NCBI RefSeq assembly: GCF_011927795.1
Contig: NZ_JAATJJ010000001.1
Location: 2,295,062-2,359,061 of the forward strand
DNA: 64,000 bases
From: Saonia flava
GTDB taxonomy: Bacteria > Bacteroidota > Bacteroidia > Flavobacteriales > Flavobacteriaceae
Direction of reading: 5' to 3'
The notes under the pieces: model-generated
Database searches by the model: none
What the model saw: only the letters and a program-made list of their open reading frames with translations
What the model was told of the DNA's origin: nothing
Position numbers and translations under genes: made by a program
In this document: positions 36,145 to 45,240 of the stretch, in pieces
How positions within the stretch are numbered: the first letter of the stretch is position 1
Layout of the letters: each line of letters begins with the position of its first letter

Positions 36145-36858
36145 TCAATTAGTAGCGCCTATCTCGCTGTCAATCAAAGAATTTATATCGTTTATTCTGC
36201 TTATTACATTTTCATAAGCTTCATTTTTATCCATCATTAAATCGGCCAATAGTGTAAATAGATTTTGAAATTCAAAAGAGTATATTTTTTCAATGTTTTC
36301 AACTTTCATGTTATTCACTTTTAATGAACTTATAATACTGGGTGCAACGAACCTAATCACAGCTTGGGAATGTGTTTCTTCTAACTTATTTATAAAAATA
36401 TACTTCTCTTCCAATTGTTGTAATTTTTCAATAAGTTGTTGATTCTTTAACAGCTTAATTTCCCCACTATTAACCATAGCTTCATAAATATTACTTTGCC
36501 TGTGAAAATCTGAAAACTCTAATAAATTCACACTAATTTTAGCTAAAGTATCTATCAATGAGTTATCCTCTTTTTCTATTATATGTATTGCATATTCAAA
36601 TTGTTTAAAAAAAAGATTGTTATAATCAATGTTTGCAATAATTGCTTTTTTGTCCTCGTTTAATTGTCTTTTTATATTCTTGTAATAGTTTAGTTCTTCT
36701 GATCTATGATTGTTTCGTTCATTCCAATTATTGATCTGCAATGCAATGAGAATACCAATAACCACAAGTACAATTTCCCCAATTGCATATTTTAGGTATG
36801 TGGTTGTTTTACCTTCATTGAGAAGATTTTGACGAATTTTTCGGAAGAATTTAATCAT
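36145..36858 (-). CDS. DUF6090-family membrane protein
   Basis: The 237-residue protein has the conserved start of DUF6090: MIKFFRKIRQNLLNEGKT, then YLKYAIGEIVLVVIGILIAL, then QINNWNE. The single membrane helix is at about 26-43. The rest is mostly helical and charged (LQQLEEKYIFINKLEETH), probably a coiled coil, with no enzyme motif. These proteins are frequent in marine flavobacteria, often in several copies, and have no known role. It stands alone between the SDR and BNR genes. Its base composition is more AT-rich than its neighbours. Confidence 0.85.
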   Translation of the reverse strand: MIKFFRKIRQNLLNEGKTTTYLKYAIGEIVLVVIGILIALQINNWNERNNHRSEELNYYKNIKRQLNEDKKAIIANIDYNNLFFKQFEYAIHIIEKEDNSLIDTLAKISVNLLEFSDFHRQSNIYEAMVNSGEIKLLKNQQLIEKLQQLEEKYIFINKLEETHSQAVIRFVAPSIISSLKVNNMKVENIEKIYSFEFQNLFTLLADLMMDKNEAYENVISRINDINSLIDSEIGATN

Positions 36859-36947
36859 TTCGAGTTGGTTGATTTATGACTTGTCTTTCAATATATTAAA
36901 TTGTTAGCACAACCGCCTTCTTTCATAATCTTTACGCCATGATTGGG

Positions 36948-39794
36948 TTATTCTATCTCAAACTCCTTTTTTTCTGCTCCACCATCCCCAGAGATTTCTA
37001 TCATATATTTTCCTTTGGGTAAATAGGTTTTTCCGTTCTTGGCCTCAACTAGCTTCTTTTTATTCTTCTTTAAATAATTGCTTTTGCCTGTTTTGGTAAA
37101 GGCCAAGTCATAGGATAGAATGTTAAATCCTTTATCCGCATCAATGGCAGTTGAGCTTACCTCTGTTCCATTCATAGTTTTAATACTGGCTGTATAGGTT
37201 CTTTTTTCGGAAGTGTAAAAAATAACATCCAGACCTGGGGTATTGGGCTTAGCCCAAGCACTATAGGAATTGCCCCATCTGGTGGAATGTTTTATGTTCT
37301 CTAAATCAAAAACGAATAAATCTTTACCCATTACGTCCTTTGTAGCCTTTTGTAAGATAGCAATATCTGCCTTGTAAATGCTACGTCCGTGTGTGCCCAC
37401 TATTAAATGTTTGGCTTCTGGTTGTATTACCAAATCGTGCACCGCCACATTTGGCATTCCGTTTTGGAAGAGTTCCCAAGAAGCTCCTTGGTTAAAGGAG
37501 GCATATAGGCCATTGTCGGTTCCCACAAACAAAAGATTTTCATTTTCTGGGTCTTCCAAGATTACGTTTACGGGAGAAGCAGGAATATTGTTTGCAATAC
37601 TTTTCCATGTTTTCCCATGGTCATTGCTTACATAGATATAAGGGGTAAAATCATCGGAACGATAGCCATTCAAAGTAACATACACCCGTTCTTTTTTATG
37701 TTTGGAAGCAGCAACCCTGCTTACCCACAGGTTTTTTGGAAAAGAATTGGAAATCAGCTCCCAAGTGCCACCTCCGTTTTTGGTGACGTGTACCAATCCA
37801 TCATCGCTGCCTGTATATATCAATCCGAACTTAAACTTGGATTCTGATAGTGTTGTCAATGTGCCATATGCCACATTTCCTTGCCTTCCACCCTGTGTTA
37901 ACTCATCGGAAATGGTTTCCCAATCATCTCCCTGGTTAAGGGAGCGATGCAATTTGTTGCCTCCCAAATAGAGAATATCCTGGTTGTGTTCAGAAAGCAA
38001 TATTGGCGCCTGCCAGTTGAATCTGTAGGGGGCTTCCCCTAATTCATGTTTGGGCTGTATACGAGTATTTTTGTTATTTTCTAAATCCAATCTAAAATAA
38101 TTTCCGAACTGAAAACCTGTATAGACAATATTGGAATTTCTTTTATCAATTTGAATTTGCATGCCATCACCACCCATTATGGATACCCATGGATTCTCCC
38201 CACTACTATGCCACCTATCATTTATTGAGGCATTATGCCTTCCTTTCCATACACCGTTATCCTGTAGTCCACCATATACATTATAAGGTTTTTCATAGTC
38301 TATATTTATAGCGTAAAACTGGCCTACAGATGGGGAATTGTTCTTTACCCAAGTAGCCCCATCATCATAAGAGATATTAATCCCACCGTCGTTTCCGTTA
38401 ATAAGATGCCCGGGCATTTTCGGATTGATCCATAACGCATGGTGATCTGCATGTACATTTTCACCGTTTATAGATTCGTAAGTTTTACCACTATCTTTTG
38501 ATTTTATTAGGGGTACGCCTGCCAAGTAAATATTATCCTTATTGCTAGGATCTACCCTAATCTGTGCAAAATAATACCCATAGCTATAGAAAAGGTCATC
38601 TATATATTCCTGATTCATTTTTTTCCATGAGGTTCCTGCATCATCACTTCTATAGACTTCGGCCCCAATAACGGGAGTATCAAATAATGCGGAATTTGCA
38701 TTTTCCAAGTACTTGGCCAAGTCCACAGGTTCTATGGCACCATCTCGGACCATGTTTTTTACATTGTCTGCCCTATATTTTTCCTGAAACCCATTTGTTT
38801 TCAGGAAATCATTCAATTTTTTATCATTCAAATTTAAAAGCGCATCCACGCTCATGGACTTAAAGTCGTCCTTTTTTAGTGCATCGGATTTTTTTTTAAC
38901 ATCCAGTTTTTTTTCTCTTCTAAACTGACTATCGTGGACAACATAAACCGTATTGTCATCAAAAACATCCAATCCAATTCTACCAACTCCTATTCCGGTA
39001 GGAAATCCACTTTCGGGGGTGGAAATTTTTGCCCACGTACTTCCGGCATCCGTGCTTTTATATATTCCGGAACCAGAACCGCTACCATCAAAGTCCCATG
39101 CTTTTCTATCTTTCTCCCATGCGGCCGCATATTGAATATTGAAATTGTTTGGTGAAAAGGCCATATCAATAATGCCCGCTTCATTACTTACAAAAAGAGT
39201 TTTGCTCCATGTGGCTCCGCCATCTGTTGTTTTATATACGCCACGCTCCTTATTTGGAGAGTACAAATGTCCTGTAACACCCACAACAACTTCATTTGGA
39301 TTTTTAGGATTAATTAAAATACGACCAATATGATGGGAATCTTCCAAGCCCATATTTTGCCATGTATTACCTTTGTCATTAGATTTTAACATGCCTATGC
39401 CGGCATAAGAAGAACGAGAGGCATTATTTTCTCCAGTGCCTACCCATAGGGTTCCAGACTCCCAATGCACGGCAATATCGCCAACATTTTGTGTTTGCGA
39501 ACTATCTAATACGGGTTCAAAAGAAGTGCCATTGTTGCTGGTATACCAAAGCCCTCCGGAAGCATAACCAACATAAAATTCTATCGGATTATTTGGATTT
39601 ACATCCACATCTACAACACGACCACTCATTACAGTTGGGCCAATATTTTTTAAGGGGATGTTTTTCACTAGAGAAGAGGCTTCCATTTTTTTCTTTTGCC
39701 CAAGAGCCTTTAAAACAGTTTCTTTGTAAGTTGGTTGTTGTGCCCATACTAAGCACGTAAGGAAGTAACAAAGAATAAGAAGTGGTTTTTTCAT
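36948..39794 (-). CDS. Sortilin/BNR-repeat beta-propeller exported protein
   Basis: The start is placed at 39794, where MKKPLLILCYFLTCLVWAQQ gives a clean signal peptide; the frame is open 19 codons further. The remaining 948 residues hold many BNR/Asp-box and VPS10-like blades: SNDKGNTWQNMG, TTDGGATWSK, SDDAGTSWKKM, SYDDGATWVKN, SNDHGKTWKSI. The protein ends with a short beta-domain (PKGKYMIEISGDGGAEKKEF) where a sorting domain might be expected. It resembles secreted 'glycosyl hydrolase-like' propellers of this phylum, although catalytic residues of a true glycosidase cannot be pointed to. An internal insertion rich in Lys and Asp lies at about 300-370. Confidence 0.88.
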   Translation of the reverse strand: MKKPLLILCYFLTCLVWAQQPTYKETVLKALGQKKKMEASSLVKNIPLKNIGPTVMSGRVVDVDVNPNNPIEFYVGYASGGLWYTSNNGTSFEPVLDSSQTQNVGDIAVHWESGTLWVGTGENNASRSSYAGIGMLKSNDKGNTWQNMGLEDSHHIGRILINPKNPNEVVVGVTGHLYSPNKERGVYKTTDGGATWSKTLFVSNEAGIIDMAFSPNNFNIQYAAAWEKDRKAWDFDGSGSGSGIYKSTDAGSTWAKISTPESGFPTGIGVGRIGLDVFDDNTVYVVHDSQFRREKKLDVKKKSDALKKDDFKSMSVDALLNLNDKKLNDFLKTNGFQEKYRADNVKNMVRDGAIEPVDLAKYLENANSALFDTPVIGAEVYRSDDAGTSWKKMNQEYIDDLFYSYGYYFAQIRVDPSNKDNIYLAGVPLIKSKDSGKTYESINGENVHADHHALWINPKMPGHLINGNDGGINISYDDGATWVKNNSPSVGQFYAINIDYEKPYNVYGGLQDNGVWKGRHNASINDRWHSSGENPWVSIMGGDGMQIQIDKRNSNIVYTGFQFGNYFRLDLENNKNTRIQPKHELGEAPYRFNWQAPILLSEHNQDILYLGGNKLHRSLNQGDDWETISDELTQGGRQGNVAYGTLTTLSESKFKFGLIYTGSDDGLVHVTKNGGGTWELISNSFPKNLWVSRVAASKHKKERVYVTLNGYRSDDFTPYIYVSNDHGKTWKSIANNIPASPVNVILEDPENENLLFVGTDNGLYASFNQGASWELFQNGMPNVAVHDLVIQPEAKHLIVGTHGRSIYKADIAILQKATKDVMGKDLFVFDLENIKHSTRWGNSYSAWAKPNTPGLDVIFYTSEKRTYTASIKTMNGTEVSSTAIDADKGFNILSYDLAFTKTGKSNYLKKNKKKLVEAKNGKTYLPKGKYMIEISGDGGAEKKEFEIE

Positions 39795-39977
39795 TAGGAT
39801 TTCATTAGAATTAGCTTCTGTGAAGTTAACAATTTGTTTGCCCTTTAACAAAACCTAAAGTCTGGGCTTCCTGACACTTTTAAAAATATAAAAACCACAT
39901 TTTTAAACCCTTAAAATTGCACACTAAATTAAATTTTTGTTAATTTATTACCATATTAATAATTAAACTATAAAAAA

Positions 39978-40274
39978 ATGGAAGAGTATTTACCGTTGAT
40001 TATTCAGCTTGTTTCAGGTGCCGTAGGAGGTAACGTAGCAGGAAAACTATTAAAAAACCTATCTCTTGGTAGCCTTGGAAACTCCATTGCAGGAATTTTA
40101 GGAGGTGGTATTGGAGGTCAACTTTTAGGAATGTTAGGTATTGGTGCTGGAGCTGCAGCTGGTACGGATAGTATGGACATATCCAGTATCCTTGGTAGTG
40201 TAGCTGGCGGAGGTGTTGGCGGAGGTGTACTTATGGCCATTATTGGGGCAATAAAAAATGCAATGGCCAAATAA
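39978..40274 (+). CDS. Small glycine-zipper hydrophobic protein
   Basis: The 98-residue product is rich in Gly/Ala/Ile/Leu, with repeated small-residue spacing (VSGAVGGNVAGKLL, GILGGGIGGQLLGMLG, SVAGGGVGGGVLMAIIGAI). It has two or three helices able to pack closely in a membrane. No signal peptide or catalytic motif is seen. Glycine-zipper proteins include membrane-spanning linkers and pore-like oligomers, so it may be an inner-membrane oligomer. It is monocistronic between divergent and convergent neighbours and is followed by a long hairpin. Confidence 0.75.
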   Translation: MEEYLPLIIQLVSGAVGGNVAGKLLKNLSLGSLGNSIAGILGGGIGGQLLGMLGIGAGAAAGTDSMDISSILGSVAGGGVGGGVLMAIIGAIKNAMAK

Positions 40275-40294
40275 AAATAACAAACATTTATCAG

Positions 40295-40364
40295 GCTATC
40301 TAAATAACCTAGTATTCGTTTTTCCATCAAACGAATTGTTAAAGTTGTTTAGATAGCTTTTTTT
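40295..40364. terminator. Nested bidirectional hairpin between the glycine-zipper and M28 genes
   Basis: Outer arms GCTATCTAAATAAC (40295-40308) and GTTGTTTAGATAGC (40344-40357) pair over 14 bp with one G-U. Inside, ATTCGTTT (40314-40321) pairs with AAACGAAT. A T7 run follows the outer stem on the plus strand. The right arm reaches into the last codons of the convergent peptidase gene. Confidence 0.75.
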
Positions 40365-42078
40365 GTGCCTTTAATTCTGAAATATAGTATGTAACCGATT
40401 TTTTTAACTCGTCTTGACTATTCAGAATTTGCTTTTCTAGAAAGTTTGATTTAGAAGTACCTACCATATCCAGGACAGATGAAAAGCCTTTTAAATACCA
40501 ATCCTCCCATGCTTTCATGATTTTTATTTCTTCTTTTAGTGAAGCACCATGGTCTAATTCCGTTTTGCTTAAATTAAACTCTTCTTCTAGCCTCTCTATG
40601 GCTGATTCTTTTGTCTTTTGCAAAATTTGAAGAGCAGTACTCTCGTTGGAATTCAGAAGTTGTAGAGCACTCGCCAATGCAGCGGTCCCCACATTTTTTA
40701 AAGTCTCTTTTGAGACTTTATCTAATTTATCATTGTCTGTATGGTAAAACTGGTCCGTGAAATGCCATAATAGAAGCCCTGGAATGTTGGCTCTAAGAAA
40801 AGGGGTGTGGTCACTTCCTCCTTCAAAAGGGTTGGTGTTTACTTCCCAATGGGCGAACTCCCCTTGCTTTTTAAAATTGTCTATAATAAAATCGTTGAGG
40901 TAATGGGGTTTCATGTCTTTCAAAGACAGAACCCTTCCACCCCATTCGGAATGCTTGTCATTTCCACGTGTCCAAATAGCACTGGGATCGGGCATTTTTT
41001 CAATTAGGAAGGAACCTCCTGTAATAGCGGTATTTTCACCTACCATATCTAAACTTATACCCCATTTTATCTTTTCAGCTCTTTCTTCATCTTCCTCAAT
41101 GTACCTTTGGGTAGAAACAATTTCATCCCCCCAGAGAAAGGTAAGAGTACGGTCCATATGGATTTCACCTTTTTTATGGAGATTGGCGGCAATTGTTGCC
41201 ATTTCCAATTGGGTCCCTACACCAGTTGCATTGTCATTGGCTCCCGGCTCTTGGATATGTGCACTAAAGACCAGCCGTTCTTTTGGTATTTTGTCACCTT
41301 TTATATTGGCTACTACTGTAAGTTCTTCCGATGGATATATTTTGGTTTCTACGGCAACCTGGACTTTTGTTTTTCCTTTTATTAGATTGGCTTTTAGCCT
41401 TTCATTGGCTTCATAGGAAAGGGCTATGCCCCAAAAATGGGTTTCAACCTGGGGCGGAAGACTCCTAAACTGAATTGAAGTCTTATTTTTTTCTGGTTGA
41501 AGATATGAAGGGTTGTTATAGGTTATAATGCCCAATGCCATTTTATCAAGGGCTTTTTTATATACTTCTCTGGAAGACATTTCAGTAAAAATGATTTTAT
41601 CCTTTATTGATTTCTTCTCTAAATCCAAAGTATCCAAAATGTGGACAATATCACCAACGACACCTTTTGATGGAGTGGAGGCAGAATTAAGGTAGGTCAT
41701 GTTTCTATTGGTCTCGGATATCAATAAGGGTACGCTGTCTCCAACAATGGATAAATTGGCGTTCACCGGTTCCCATGTAGGGTATTTTAATGGCCTTTTT
41801 TCAATACGATATGTCAAACGATCCTTTGAAGTAGCTACACTTTCCAGTACATAACCAGCTTGTTCCAGATGGTTTGCTATCCAATGAACACTATTGTTGA
41901 AACCTGTATTGCCCGCAACCCTCCAATATTGGGAAACATAAGCTGTGGTCTCATAGGCCAAGTCACCCTTAAATTCAGCTCTTACCAAGTCAAAATAATC
42001 TTTCTCATTGGAAGGTTTCTCATTCTCACAACCCAGAGAGAAAAGAAACAACAGAGGAATCCATATTTTATTTAGCAT
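40339..42078 (-). CDS. M28-family metallopeptidase lipoprotein (variant metal site)
   Basis: The 579-residue lipoprotein (lipobox ending LGC, Cys at about 17) has an M28 di-zinc peptidase domain with an inserted PA-like region. Metal-site strings are HIQEPGANDNATGVG, FLWGDEIVSTQRYIEED, GISLDMVGEN and GGSDHTPFLR. The first motif is normally HxD; here Gln follows, and the usual Glu-Glu pair is Asp-Glu. Activity or specificity may therefore be altered. The C-terminal 130 residues are helical. It precedes no partner; a second M28 gene lies 30 bases upstream in the same direction, so the two are probably co-transcribed. Confidence 0.88.
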   Translation of the reverse strand: MLNKIWIPLLFLFSLGCENEKPSNEKDYFDLVRAEFKGDLAYETTAYVSQYWRVAGNTGFNNSVHWIANHLEQAGYVLESVATSKDRLTYRIEKRPLKYPTWEPVNANLSIVGDSVPLLISETNRNMTYLNSASTPSKGVVGDIVHILDTLDLEKKSIKDKIIFTEMSSREVYKKALDKMALGIITYNNPSYLQPEKNKTSIQFRSLPPQVETHFWGIALSYEANERLKANLIKGKTKVQVAVETKIYPSEELTVVANIKGDKIPKERLVFSAHIQEPGANDNATGVGTQLEMATIAANLHKKGEIHMDRTLTFLWGDEIVSTQRYIEEDEERAEKIKWGISLDMVGENTAITGGSFLIEKMPDPSAIWTRGNDKHSEWGGRVLSLKDMKPHYLNDFIIDNFKKQGEFAHWEVNTNPFEGGSDHTPFLRANIPGLLLWHFTDQFYHTDNDKLDKVSKETLKNVGTAALASALQLLNSNESTALQILQKTKESAIERLEEEFNLSKTELDHGASLKEEIKIMKAWEDWYLKGFSSVLDMVGTSKSNFLEKQILNSQDELKKSVTYYISELKAQKKLSKQL

Positions 42079-42108
42079 ATTTTATAGCTTTTAAAAAAAA
42101 AGGAAATT

Positions 42109-43563
42109 TTATTTTTCCCATTTCCAATCATTTCCTATTATAAGTTTTTCCTTAAGATTATTCTTGATCATGAATTCTTTGGTAGTCTCGCTGTCCATTT
42201 TCGTGGCGGGTAATTTTTCTGCATTGGCAAGTCCATATAGCATCATGGTGCCAAAACGTGCAGTATTGGTAATATGCTCTTTGTTTACCAAGTTAAAATC
42301 ATCACAATCTGAGTGGTAGCACCCATAAATAGAACGGTCTAAATTGCTATTTACCGATAGAATAGGAACACCTTCCAGCATAAAAGGTTGATGATCGCTG
42401 TGCAGTCCAGATCGGTTGGTAAAGGAATTTTTATATATAGTATCTTGTGCTTGGATAACGGCGCCCAATGATTTAAAAAATGCCTCATCATCTAATTTTC
42501 CACCTGCATTCATACCTATTGGGTTTCCAGACATATCCAAGTTCATCATATATTTAATTTGATCTATTGTGTTGTTTTCAATAGCTTTTTCGACCATAAA
42601 TTTAGACCCCAACAAGCCTTGTTCTTCTCCCATGAACATTACAAATTTTATAGTTCTTTTGGGTTTTAGGTCATTGGCTAGAAAAGCACGGGCAATGTCC
42701 AAAACAGCAAAGGAGCCTATCCCATTGTCTATTGCACCTGTAGCAAGGTCCCAAGAATCCAAATGACCACCAATCACAATTTCTTCTTCGGGAATTTTGG
42801 CCCCTTTTAAAGTGGCAACAACATTTCTGGCCTTGATAACATCACTATGGTTGGTCATATTAATAGTCGCTGTGGCAATTTTACTTTTTAAGGTCTCTTT
42901 TAATACCAGGCCATCTTCCTTGCCTATACAAACTGCAGGAATAGGAATTAATTCTCCTGTAACGGAGGCTGTGCCCGTTAACAACACACCATCATCTACT
43001 TGGTTGATTATAATAATACCTTTGGCACCATATTTAATGGCCAAAGCTGTTTTTTCACTTCTATGAAGGTTGGTAAGATTTTCTTCACTGTTTGGTAAAA
43101 TACCTATGTACGCCAAAGAAATTTTATCCCTAACGGCATTAGGGCTTTTTAAGTAATCGGCTTCCAGACCGTTGCCCATATCTACGATTTCTCCAGTTAC
43201 ATTGGCCAGAATTGGTGAGTGGCCCAGGGTAACCACTTTTGTTTCCCCATTATTTATTTGCAGTGAAACATCTCCCCTTGACCAAGCTTCAACCTCAAAT
43301 GTTTGATAGGCTACATCCTCAAAACCATATTCTTTAAACTTATTAAAAGTATATTCTTCTGCTTTAGCACCGTTTTTGGAGCCTGTTAATCTATGGCCGA
43401 TTGTTTCCGTAGCTTCTTGCAGTGTACTGTACGCCTTGGAATTTTGCTTTATTTCTGCATCAATTCTGGCGAATAGCTCTGCTTGGGACTCTAGTTTTTT
43501 GCTTTCGGTGCAGGAAGCTAGTATTACAAATGCTAAAAGAGATAAAAATGTAGTTTTTTTCAT
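42109..43563 (-). CDS. M28-family aminopeptidase lipoprotein with PA domain
   Basis: The start is set at 43563, giving MKKTTFLSLLAFVILASC, a standard lipoprotein signal; the frame extends 7 codons further. The 484-residue protein has a PA domain at about 120-240 and an M28 catalytic core with an intact zinc site: GGHLDSWDLATGAIDNG, MGEEQGLLGSKFM, NLDMSGNPIG and LHSDHQPFM. It should remove N-terminal amino acids from peptides outside the inner membrane. It heads a two-gene unit with the variant M28 gene and diverges from the Xaa-Pro aminopeptidase, which suggests a peptide-use cluster. Confidence 0.93.
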   Translation of the reverse strand: MKKTTFLSLLAFVILASCTESKKLESQAELFARIDAEIKQNSKAYSTLQEATETIGHRLTGSKNGAKAEEYTFNKFKEYGFEDVAYQTFEVEAWSRGDVSLQINNGETKVVTLGHSPILANVTGEIVDMGNGLEADYLKSPNAVRDKISLAYIGILPNSEENLTNLHRSEKTALAIKYGAKGIIIINQVDDGVLLTGTASVTGELIPIPAVCIGKEDGLVLKETLKSKIATATINMTNHSDVIKARNVVATLKGAKIPEEEIVIGGHLDSWDLATGAIDNGIGSFAVLDIARAFLANDLKPKRTIKFVMFMGEEQGLLGSKFMVEKAIENNTIDQIKYMMNLDMSGNPIGMNAGGKLDDEAFFKSLGAVIQAQDTIYKNSFTNRSGLHSDHQPFMLEGVPILSVNSNLDRSIYGCYHSDCDDFNLVNKEHITNTARFGTMMLYGLANAEKLPATKMDSETTKEFMIKNNLKEKLIIGNDWKWEK

Positions 43564-43809
43564 GGTTTGGTGGTTGATTATCAATATCAGATTAATTAGT
43601 AGAATTTCTGAATTTAAGGTGGACTAAGTTAACCATTTTGAGAGGAAATAAAGCGTTCCATTTTGGTAATTAAAAGGGTCAATTTTTGGCAAAGTGAAAA
43701 TTTGTATGGAACGGAATACATATAATTTCAAAGAGATATTTTTAAAATTCTTGGTCGGGATACCCAAATGGTTTTTGTAATGCTTAATTTTAGCTACTAA
43801 TTTTTTTGT

Positions 43810-45102
43810 ATGAAGTACCAACTTATTCCAAGCTCTCTTTTTAAGAAGAATCGCAAGAAATTTATGGGCCAAATGGCCCCCAAAAGTATTGCCGTATTTA
43901 ATTCCAATGATATATATCCCATTAGTGCAGATAGTACCATGCCTTTTGAGCAGCACAGGGATATTTTCTATTTAAGCGGTGCGGACCAAGAAGAATCCAT
44001 CTTATTACTTTTTCCTGATGCAATTGACAAAAAGCATAGGCAAATTCTCTTTGTAAGAGAGACCAATGAACATATTGCCGTTTGGGAAGGTGAAAAATTG
44101 ACCAAAGAAAAGGCAACAGAAGTATCTGGCATAGATACCATTTATTGGTTGAGTGATTTTGACAAAATCTTTTTTGATTTGATGACTGAAGCAGATACTA
44201 TTTATTTTAACACCAATGAGCATTATCGGCAATCGGTTACAACACAGACCCGGGAAGATAGGTTTATTCTGGAGTGTAAAACAAAATTCCCGGCCCATAA
44301 ATGGGCAAAGAGCAATTCTATTCTGCAAAAAATTAGAGGAGTTAAAGAACCCGAAGAACTGGAATTGATGCAAAGGGCTTGTGATATTACCAACAAAGGT
44401 TTTAGGCGTATTTTGGAATTTGTAAAACCCAATGTTTGGGAGTATGAAATTGAGGCCGAGTACCTTCATGAATTTGTTAGAAACCGCTCTAAAGGATTTG
44501 CTTACACACCTATTATTGCATCTGGTAACAATGCTAATGTGCTACATTACATCCAGAACAACAACCAATGTAAAAATGGGGATTTGCTGTTGATGGATGT
44601 AGCGGCAGAATATGCCAATTACTCCAGTGACATGACCCGAACTATTCCGGTAAACGGGAAATTCACCAAACGGCAAAAGGATGTGTATGATGCGGTTCTT
44701 AGAGTAAAAGATGAAGCCACCAAAATGCTGGTTCCCGGTACAATTTGGGCAGAATACCATAAAGAAGTAGGTAAAATAATGACCTCGGAATTAATAGGAT
44801 TAAACCTATTGGACAAGAACGATGTAAAAAATGAAAACCCTGATGCGCCAGCGTATAAAAAATACTTTATGCACGGTACAAGCCATCATATAGGGCTGGA
44901 CACCCATGACTATGGAGAATTAAAAACACTCATGAAAGCGAATATGGTTTTCACGGTAGAACCGGGAATCTATATTCCTGAGGAGAAAATGGGCATTCGA
45001 ATAGAAGATGATGTTGTTATTCAAGAAAAGGGAGTACCTTTTAATTTAATGCAAAATATTCCCATAGAAGTAGAAGAGATAGAAGAATTGATGCAATCTT
45101 AA
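43810..45102 (+). CDS. pepP: Xaa-Pro aminopeptidase (M24B)
   Basis: The 430-residue enzyme has the N-terminal AMP_N domain (LFKKNRKKFMGQMAPKSIAV) and a pita-bread catalytic domain. All five metal ligands are visible: the two Asp in LLMDVAAEYANYSSDMTRTI, His in MHGTSHHIGLDTHDYG, Glu in TVEPGIYIPEE and Glu in IRIEDDVV. It removes N-terminal residues that precede proline, in the cytoplasm (no signal peptide). It diverges from the two exported M28 peptidases, so periplasmic and cytoplasmic peptide breakdown sit together. Confidence 0.95.
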   Translation: MKYQLIPSSLFKKNRKKFMGQMAPKSIAVFNSNDIYPISADSTMPFEQHRDIFYLSGADQEESILLLFPDAIDKKHRQILFVRETNEHIAVWEGEKLTKEKATEVSGIDTIYWLSDFDKIFFDLMTEADTIYFNTNEHYRQSVTTQTREDRFILECKTKFPAHKWAKSNSILQKIRGVKEPEELELMQRACDITNKGFRRILEFVKPNVWEYEIEAEYLHEFVRNRSKGFAYTPIIASGNNANVLHYIQNNNQCKNGDLLLMDVAAEYANYSSDMTRTIPVNGKFTKRQKDVYDAVLRVKDEATKMLVPGTIWAEYHKEVGKIMTSELIGLNLLDKNDVKNENPDAPAYKKYFMHGTSHHIGLDTHDYGELKTLMKANMVFTVEPGIYIPEEKMGIRIEDDVVIQEKGVPFNLMQNIPIEVEEIEELMQS

Positions 45103-45191
45103 TTGCATTCGCTTATATCCAAAAATTGTAATTGTTTTGGGAGAATATATGTAGTAGGAAAGAATTGTTAAAGTTTAGCAAGATTCGGGTT

Positions 45192-45220
45192 TTTGTAATA
45201 TTCAAAGCTATATACTTTTG
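45192..45220 (+). promoter_or_regulatory. Promoter of the Ada-like gene
   Basis: TTTG at 45192-45195, 17 bases, then TACTTTTG at 45213-45220 fits the TTTG/TAnnTTTG consensus. The ATG lies 21 bases after the -7 box. Confidence 0.7.
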
Positions 45221-45240
45221 TATTAAAGGGATAGAAGAAA

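Noticed and set aside
40913-41416. 167-codon plus-strand frame opposite the M28 gene
   Set aside because: It is antisense to clear peptidase motifs and has no recognisable features or start signal.
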